Positions 14,988-18,862 of a DNA stretch of 18,862 nt are shown here, piece after piece (the stretch's first letter is position 1; each line of letters opens with the position of its first letter). Below the pieces are notes generated by a model. The model had not been told where the DNA came from. It did not search any database and saw nothing but the letters and a program-made list of their open reading frames with translations. The stretch is from Candidatus Atribacteria bacterium 1244-E10-H5-B2 (GTDB lineage Bacteria > Atribacterota > JS1 > SB-45 > 34-128): positions 1-18,862 of the forward strand of contig NMQN01000912.1 of the NCBI GenBank assembly GCA_003575245.1, in the 5' to 3' direction. The translations under genes were made by a program, and so were the position numbers.

Positions 14988-15045
14988 CAGAGGACAACGG
15001 TTCTGTGATACATAATAATTTAAAGCAGAAATAGAATCTTTAAAT

Positions 15046-15075
15046 TTGACTTAAGAAAATATGCTCAGATAATAT
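15046..15075 (+). promoter_or_regulatory. Possible promoter for the exporter and MobB-like operon
   Basis: TTGACT (15046-15051) and TAATAT (15070-15075) are 18 bases apart and point toward the exporter gene, about 190 bases on. The match is good but the region is AT-rich. Confidence 0.42.
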
Positions 15076-15189
15076 TATACCTTTTTCTCTTTTCTTCATC
15101 ACTTTTCTTGCTCCGCTTGCTGTATTCAATTCTTGATATTTAAACTTCTCTTTGATATATTAAAGTACATAGTACACTTTTTAAAATAA

Positions 15190-15264
15190 ATGACCATCAT
15201 CCATTGGGATAAGCATAAAGAAGATTTTAGAAATTATAGAGATTTTATTTTAAAGCATAGGTAA
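15190..15264 (+). CDS. Possible 24-residue peptide upstream of the exporter
   Basis: An ATG at 15190 opens MTIIHWDKHKEDFRNYRDFI and four more residues, stopping at TAA 15262-15264, five bases before the exporter ATG. The composition looks protein-like, with mixed charged and aromatic residues. There is no ribosome site ahead of it and I recognise no family. The exporter's own ribosome site is weak (AGG), so translational coupling is conceivable. A gene remnant is equally plausible. Confidence 0.25.
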   Translation: MTIIHWDKHKEDFRNYRDFILKHR

Positions 15265-15268
15265 TAAT

Positions 15269-16063
15269 ATGATAGAATCAGTTTTTATGTACCTGGCATT
15301 TTTTATTGCTGCAGGTATAAGTTCCATGATCGGTATAGGTGGCGGAGTACTTTATGTCCCCATTTTATTAGCCTTTGGTTTCCCATTTTATCAAGCCGCA
15401 GCAATCAGTTTATTTATAATAATGGCTCTCTCTATTTCATCTTCTTTAGTATATCATCGAGTTAAATTGGTAGATTGGAAATTAGCTTTAATAATTGAAC
15501 CATTAACTGCCATTATGTCCCTTATGGGTGGATATTATTCTTCCTTTATTCAAATTAAAGAATTAAAAATATTATTCATTTTGGTTCTGATTGTTTCCGG
15601 ATATTTTATGATAAAAACAGTTAAAAAAATTCAAGACGAATTCATTATTAAGAAGAAATGGGGCTATTGGTCAAGAAAATTTGGAGAAGAAAAGTATTCG
15701 GTTAATCTTTTAATTGGACTTCCGATTGCTGCTCTGGCCGGTATAGTAGCGGGCTTATTAGGTATTGGGGGAGGAGTAATCATAGTACCTTTACTGGTTT
15801 TATTGCTGGGAGTTCCTATGAAAATTGCAGTGGGAACATCTTGTTTTATGGCAGGAATAACTGCTTTATTCGGTTTTTGGGGACATTTTTTTGCCGGACA
15901 TTTTGAACCTAAAATGGCTTTAATTCTGGCTTTAGTGGTTTTTGCCGGAGCTCAAACTGGTTCTCGGATATCTATAAAGATAGATAAAATTTTATTGAAA
16001 AAAATATATGCTATATTTCTTTTTTTAATCTCTGCCTGGATGATGGTGAATGTGGTAAAATAA
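15269..16063 (+). CDS. TauE/SafE-family anion exporter
   Basis: This 264-residue polytopic membrane protein has about eight hydrophobic segments in two related halves. Each half opens with the family signature: SMIGIGGGVLYVPILLAF near residue 18 and LLGIGGGVIIVPLLVLLL near residue 168. Members of this family (formerly DUF81) are proposed to export sulfite, sulfoacetate or other organosulfur anions. The actual substrate here is unknown. A charged cytoplasmic loop (about residues 110-145) links the halves. The ribosome site is weak and the short ORF before it may provide coupling. The MobB-like gene starts 23 bases after its stop, so they likely form one operon, though the functional link is not obvious. 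Confidence 0.9.
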   Translation: MIESVFMYLAFFIAAGISSMIGIGGGVLYVPILLAFGFPFYQAAAISLFIIMALSISSSLVYHRVKLVDWKLALIIEPLTAIMSLMGGYYSSFIQIKELKILFILVLIVSGYFMIKTVKKIQDEFIIKKKWGYWSRKFGEEKYSVNLLIGLPIAALAGIVAGLLGIGGGVIIVPLLVLLLGVPMKIAVGTSCFMAGITALFGFWGHFFAGHFEPKMALILALVVFAGAQTGSRISIKIDKILLKKIYAIFLFLISAWMMVNVVK

Positions 16064-16086
16064 TTAATAAAAAGAGGTAATGGTTA

Positions 16087-16815
16087 ATGAGGGTTATTGG
16101 TATAATAGGATATAAGAAGAGTGGTAAAACCACTTTGACACTAAAACTATCCGATGAATTAATTAAAAGAGGTTATAAAGTAGCAGTAGTAAAACATATT
16201 AACGAAGACCTTGATCTGGCCAATTCGGATACTTCAAAATACAAAAAAGTTCTAACCCAGGTAGCGGCAATTACCCCTAAAGAATTAGTATTTTTTTTAA
16301 AGAGTAAAAAGAACTTAGAAGAGATTATAAAATATTTCGAAGCTGATATTATCTTAATAGAAGGTTTTAAAAAGGAAAAAACTTTTCCCAAAATTGTGTG
16401 CTTAAGAGAGGAAAGTGAAAAGGCTAAATTATTTGATGGATTACAGCTTTGTACAGCTGGTTTTGTTTCTAAGGAGGTAAACCAGAAACTTTGCGACTTT
16501 AATATTTTAAATGATGAGGATATAAAAAAGATAGCAAAAATAGCCATTAATAAATCATTTAAATTACCTAACTTGAATTGCGGGGAATGTGGATATCAAG
16601 ATTGTTATGGTTTAGCTCAAGAGATTGTTAAAGGAAACAAAACTCTCGATGATTGTTCTTCTTTAGAACCCTCAACTTTAGTGAAAGTAAATGGGGAGAT
16701 AATCTCGATGAATCCTTTTATCTCTAAGATAGTGAAAAACACTATTATCGGGCTTTTATCTTCTTTAAAGGGCTTTATCAAGGGGGATATTGAGATAAAG
16801 ATAAAACAAAAATAA
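16087..16815 (+). CDS. MobB-type GTPase fused to a 4Fe-4S (Fes) domain
   Basis: Residues 1-150 resemble MobB, the GTPase that assists guanylation of molybdopterin. The P-loop is GYKKSGKTT (residues 8-16), followed by VAVVKHI and, further on, DIILIEGFKKE with the conserved acidic ligand. Residues 160-190 carry four cysteines (CGECGYQDCYGLAQEIVKG, then a final Cys in DDC), the small Fes domain that binds a 4Fe-4S cluster. The C-terminal 45 residues (VNGEIISMNPFISKIVKNTI and beyond) are a short conserved module seen in similar anaerobe proteins. Family knowledge links it to molybdenum/tungsten cofactor maturation, though no Mo/W enzyme lies in the window. An AGAGG site lies nine bases before the ATG. 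Confidence 0.85.
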   Translation: MRVIGIIGYKKSGKTTLTLKLSDELIKRGYKVAVVKHINEDLDLANSDTSKYKKVLTQVAAITPKELVFFLKSKKNLEEIIKYFEADIILIEGFKKEKTFPKIVCLREESEKAKLFDGLQLCTAGFVSKEVNQKLCDFNILNDEDIKKIAKIAINKSFKLPNLNCGECGYQDCYGLAQEIVKGNKTLDDCSSLEPSTLVKVNGEIISMNPFISKIVKNTIIGLLSSLKGFIKGDIEIKIKQK

Positions 16816-16822
16816 AAACAAG

Positions 16823-16872
16823 TGTATAGTATATCGTATTTCGTATATTGTATGTCGTGTATCGTGAAGAGA
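16823..16872. repeat. Quasi-tandem TATCGTA-type repeat, copy 4
   Basis: Directly after the MobB-like gene comes GTATAGTATATCGTATTTCG, continuing TATATTGTATGTCGTGTATC and GTGAAGAGAAAG. The unit order and purine tail match the copy at 6370-6410. It is followed by AGCGTAGAGCGTATAC, a string that recurs near 6462-6478 and 246-256. Confidence 0.62.
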
Positions 16873-16901
16873 AAGAGCGAATAGCGTAGAGCGTATACAT
16901 T

Positions 16902-16962
16902 GTTACCTGGTTACCTGGTTGATGAATTAATATCAAATTAATTAACCAGTTAACTAAGTAAC
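16902..16962. repeat. Long imperfect hairpin with a duplicated GTTACCTG
   Basis: GTTACCTG is repeated in tandem (16902-16917). CTGGTT (16915-16920) pairs with AACCAG (16944-16949). AATTAAT (16925-16931) pairs with ATTAATT (16937-16943) around a five-base loop. The outer GTTAC (16910-16914) pairs with GTAAC (16958-16962). The stem is interrupted by GATG on the left and about eight bases on the right. It lies in the leader of the thioredoxin reductase gene, ending some 30 bases before the start codon, but has no T-run. Confidence 0.6.
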
Positions 16963-16991
16963 TATTTAACCAATGGGGAGGTGATTTTATT

Positions 16992-17993
16992 ATGTCAGAG
17001 GTTTTAACTCAGGCAAAACCAAATGATAAAGAAAAGGATAAAGAGGAAAAAATATATGATGCAATAATAATTGGAGGTGGGCCTGCAGGCTTAACCGCAG
17101 GCATCTATCTTAGTCGGGCCAGAATGAATACTCTATTAATTGAAAAAGCTCTTCCTGGTGGACAAGTAATCCTTACTGAGGTTATTGAAAATTATCCTGG
17201 CTTTCCCCTTGGCATTGCAGGTCCTGAATTAATGCAAAAAATGGAGGAGCAGGCTGTAGGATTTGGCCTAACAATAGAATACGGGGAAGTAGAAGAAATT
17301 AGAATAAAAGAAGGCAAAGAAGATAAGGTAAGAATAGTAAAAATCAATAACAAAGAATATAAAACTTTAACTATTATTTTGGCTTCCGGAGCAGAAGCAA
17401 GTAAATTAGAAGTCCCCGGAGAAGAAGAATTGAGAGGAAGGGGAGTTTCTTATTGTGCTACCTGTGACGCCCCCTTTTTTAAGGATCAAAAGATAGTAGT
17501 GGTTGGTGGAGGGGATACGGCAATTGAGGAAGCTTTATATTTAACTAAGTTTGTTCGAGAAGTAACTATTATTCACCGTCGAGATAGATTAAGAGCAACC
17601 AAGATATTACAGGAAAGAGTTTTTGCTAATAAGAAAATAAATTTTGCCTGGGATTCAGTAGTAACAAAAATATTGGGCAAGGAAAAAGTAGAAGGTGTTT
17701 TGGTTCAGAACAAAAAAACAGGTGAAGAAAGGGAAATTTCCTGCCAGGGTGTTTTTGTTTTTATGGGGAACATACCTAATTCAAAGTTTTTAAAGGAGTT
17801 AGTGGAATTAGGCAAAAAGGGCTATATTTTGACTGATGATAATATGATGACTTCACAAGAAGGTATATATGCTTGCGGAGATGTTAGAAAAAAGCTCTTA
17901 AGACAGGTGGTTACTGCCTGTGGAGAAGGAGCTACCGCTGCCTTTGCAGCCCAAAAATACATTGAAGAATTAAAAGGAGTTTCCTATAAATAG
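16992..17993 (+). CDS. trxB: Thioredoxin-disulfide reductase
   Basis: This FAD/NADPH enzyme reduces thioredoxin in the cytoplasm. The 333-residue chain has a charged N-terminal extension of about 20 residues, then the FAD motif GGGPAGLTAG (from residue 28), ENYPGFP, the redox-active CATC pair (Cys155 and Cys158), the NADPH motif GGGDTAIEEA with HRRDRLRA, and the C-terminal FAD contact YACGDVRKK followed by LRQVVTACGEGATAAF. All conserved positions are intact. The extension explains why the CATC pair sits about 20 residues later than in short TrxB proteins. The ribosome site (GGGGAGGTGA, seven bases upstream) is among the strongest in the window. The next gene follows after 18 bases. Confidence 0.96.
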   Translation: MSEVLTQAKPNDKEKDKEEKIYDAIIIGGGPAGLTAGIYLSRARMNTLLIEKALPGGQVILTEVIENYPGFPLGIAGPELMQKMEEQAVGFGLTIEYGEVEEIRIKEGKEDKVRIVKINNKEYKTLTIILASGAEASKLEVPGEEELRGRGVSYCATCDAPFFKDQKIVVVGGGDTAIEEALYLTKFVREVTIIHRRDRLRATKILQERVFANKKINFAWDSVVTKILGKEKVEGVLVQNKKTGEEREISCQGVFVFMGNIPNSKFLKELVELGKKGYILTDDNMMTSQEGIYACGDVRKKLLRQVVTACGEGATAAFAAQKYIEELKGVSYK

Positions 17994-18011
17994 AAGAAGA
18001 GAGGTTAAAAA

Positions 18012-18836
18012 ATGAATTTTGGAATATCAACTATGCCATTTGAGGACTGTCAGTTAAAATCGAAATTACCTTTATTAAAAGAGGCTGGGATAAAATATAT
18101 TGAGGTAAAACCGAAAGAAGGACATTTCAATTATCATGACCCCAAATATCTGGATGAAATGTCTAAAGAATTTAAAAGAAATGGAATAAAAGTAATATCA
18201 ATGCATATGCCTACCCACGGAGCAGATATTTCCCTGATTGAGGAATATGATCGGGTATGGTCTGTCCGGGAAGTGGAAAAAACAGCTCTTGCTTTACTAA
18301 GATTAGGAGGAGGGATTTTAGTGGTTCATCCGGGAAGTGAAATTGAAGATGAGAAAGCGAGGAAAGTGCGTCGAGAAAAGAGTGAACAAAGCTTAGAGGA
18401 AATATTAAAATTTTGTGAACATTGGGGAATTAAGGTTGTTTTAGAAAATACTTTACCCGGAAAGACCGGTGACAGCATACCCGAGATTCTGGAGATAATA
18501 AAAAAATTTAATTCGAAAAATCTGGGAATTTGTCTGGATACCGGACATTACAACATAGCTTCTTCTCTTTATAATCATAGAGGAGTTGCGGAGTGCTTGC
18601 CGGAAATAAAAGATTATTTATGTCATTTGCATATTCATGATAATTTCGGAAAGAGCGATGATCATTCTCTGCCTTATGAAGGCAATATAGATTGGAAAGG
18701 ACTTATAAAGGGCTTAAAAGAAATTAATTACCAAGGGGTATTTATGTTTGAATTAAGGAAAAAAACAAATAATGAAGAAATGCTACGAACGATTAAAGAA
18801 TCGTATATAAATTTATTTAAGGAAAAAAATGACTAA
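18012..18836 (+). CDS. Sugar phosphate isomerase/epimerase-like TIM-barrel protein
   Basis: The 274-residue protein belongs to the xylose-isomerase-like/AP-endonuclease-2 superfamily. Metal-site residues of the family are visible at strand ends: Glu in YIEVKPKE, His in VISMHMPTHG and VVHPGS, Glu in VVLENTLPGK, Asp and His in ICLDTGHYN, His in LHIHDNFGKSDDH, and Glu in VFMFELRKK. The pattern LHIHDN...DDHSLPYEGNIDW is typical of sugar isomerase/epimerase members rather than DNA-repair enzymes. The substrate is unknown. AGAGG lies just before the ATG. The 18-base gap after trxB and the overlap with the following frame suggest one transcript. Confidence 0.88.
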   Translation: MNFGISTMPFEDCQLKSKLPLLKEAGIKYIEVKPKEGHFNYHDPKYLDEMSKEFKRNGIKVISMHMPTHGADISLIEEYDRVWSVREVEKTALALLRLGGGILVVHPGSEIEDEKARKVRREKSEQSLEEILKFCEHWGIKVVLENTLPGKTGDSIPEILEIIKKFNSKNLGICLDTGHYNIASSLYNHRGVAECLPEIKDYLCHLHIHDNFGKSDDHSLPYEGNIDWKGLIKGLKEINYQGVFMFELRKKTNNEEMLRTIKESYINLFKEKND

Positions 18837-18862
18837 TAAAAAAGGACATCTTTATTGGTTAC
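18829..18862 (+). CDS. Start of another gene, truncated by the window end
   Basis: An ATG at 18829 overlaps the stop codon of the TIM-barrel gene by eight bases and is preceded by AAGGA. The visible peptide is MTNKKGHLYWL. The overlap and ribosome site suggest a real, translationally coupled gene. Eleven residues are too few to name it. The KGHLYWL pattern would fit the strand before a P-loop in small kinases such as adenylylsulfate kinase, but the P-loop itself lies outside the window. Confidence 0.5.
   Translation, partial: MTNKKGHLYWL

Larger units (their letters stand above)
14988..15268. other. Intergenic stretch before the TauE/SafE gene
   Basis: These 281 bases hold a possible promoter (15046-15075), a pyrimidine-rich run with no clear hairpin (about 15079-15160), and a 24-codon ORF directly ahead of the exporter gene. 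No strong intrinsic terminator for the signalling gene is visible. Confidence 0.5.

Overview
The window is AT-rich bacterial DNA with strong Shine-Dalgarno sites, frequent TTG and GTG starts and many intergenic repeats. It looks like the genome of a strictly anaerobic or fermentative bacterium of clostridial or candidate-phylum type (for example an Atribacterota-like lineage). The phylum cannot be fixed from the sequence. Supporting signs are a tetrahydrofolate riboswitch (known mostly from Firmicutes), a c-di-GMP-I riboswitch, an ECF vitamin transporter subunit, quinolinate synthase with L-aspartate oxidase, and a MobB-type GTPase fused to an iron-sulfur domain. No tRNA, rRNA, CRISPR array, transposase or phage gene was seen.

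Layout. (1) 1-1338, minus strand: nadA, then the start of nadB, for de novo NAD synthesis, separated by a repeat-filled gap. (2) 1339-1941: a gene-free stretch packed with nested inverted repeats. (3) 1942-4336, plus strand: a tail-anchored TPR protein, an M19 dipeptidase and a fumarylacetoacetate-hydrolase-family enzyme. (4) 4480-5224: a THF riboswitch and the folT-like transporter subunit it should control. (5) 5304-7648: two different zinc-dependent medium-chain dehydrogenases. (6) 7649-8060: a second large inverted-repeat element. (7) 8061-9980: an FlK-like hotdog thioesterase, a nicotinamidase-like hydrolase and a patatin-like phospholipase gene broken by an in-frame TAA. (8) 9969-10277, minus: an FmdB-type zinc-ribbon protein with its own promoter. 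(9) 10648-12307: a secreted or anchored DUF3352-like gene with a one-base frameshift. (10) 12438-14987: a c-di-GMP-I riboswitch in front of a PAS-PAS-GAF-GGDEF-HD-GYP protein. (11) 15269-16815: a TauE/SafE exporter and a MobB/Fe-S fusion. (12) 16992-18862: thioredoxin reductase, a xylose-isomerase-like TIM barrel protein, and the first codons of another gene.

Most genes are ordinary metabolism. The most interesting parts are the two riboswitch-gene pairs, above all a c-di-GMP sensor RNA on a gene that both makes and degrades c-di-GMP. That gene also has an abrupt base-composition change between its N-terminal and C-terminal halves. A family of dispersed intergenic repeats is the other notable signal: one 35-base arm recurs with a single mismatch, in opposite orientation, about 7.7 kb away. 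Two genes lying close together carry single disabling lesions, which may be real decay or assembly error.
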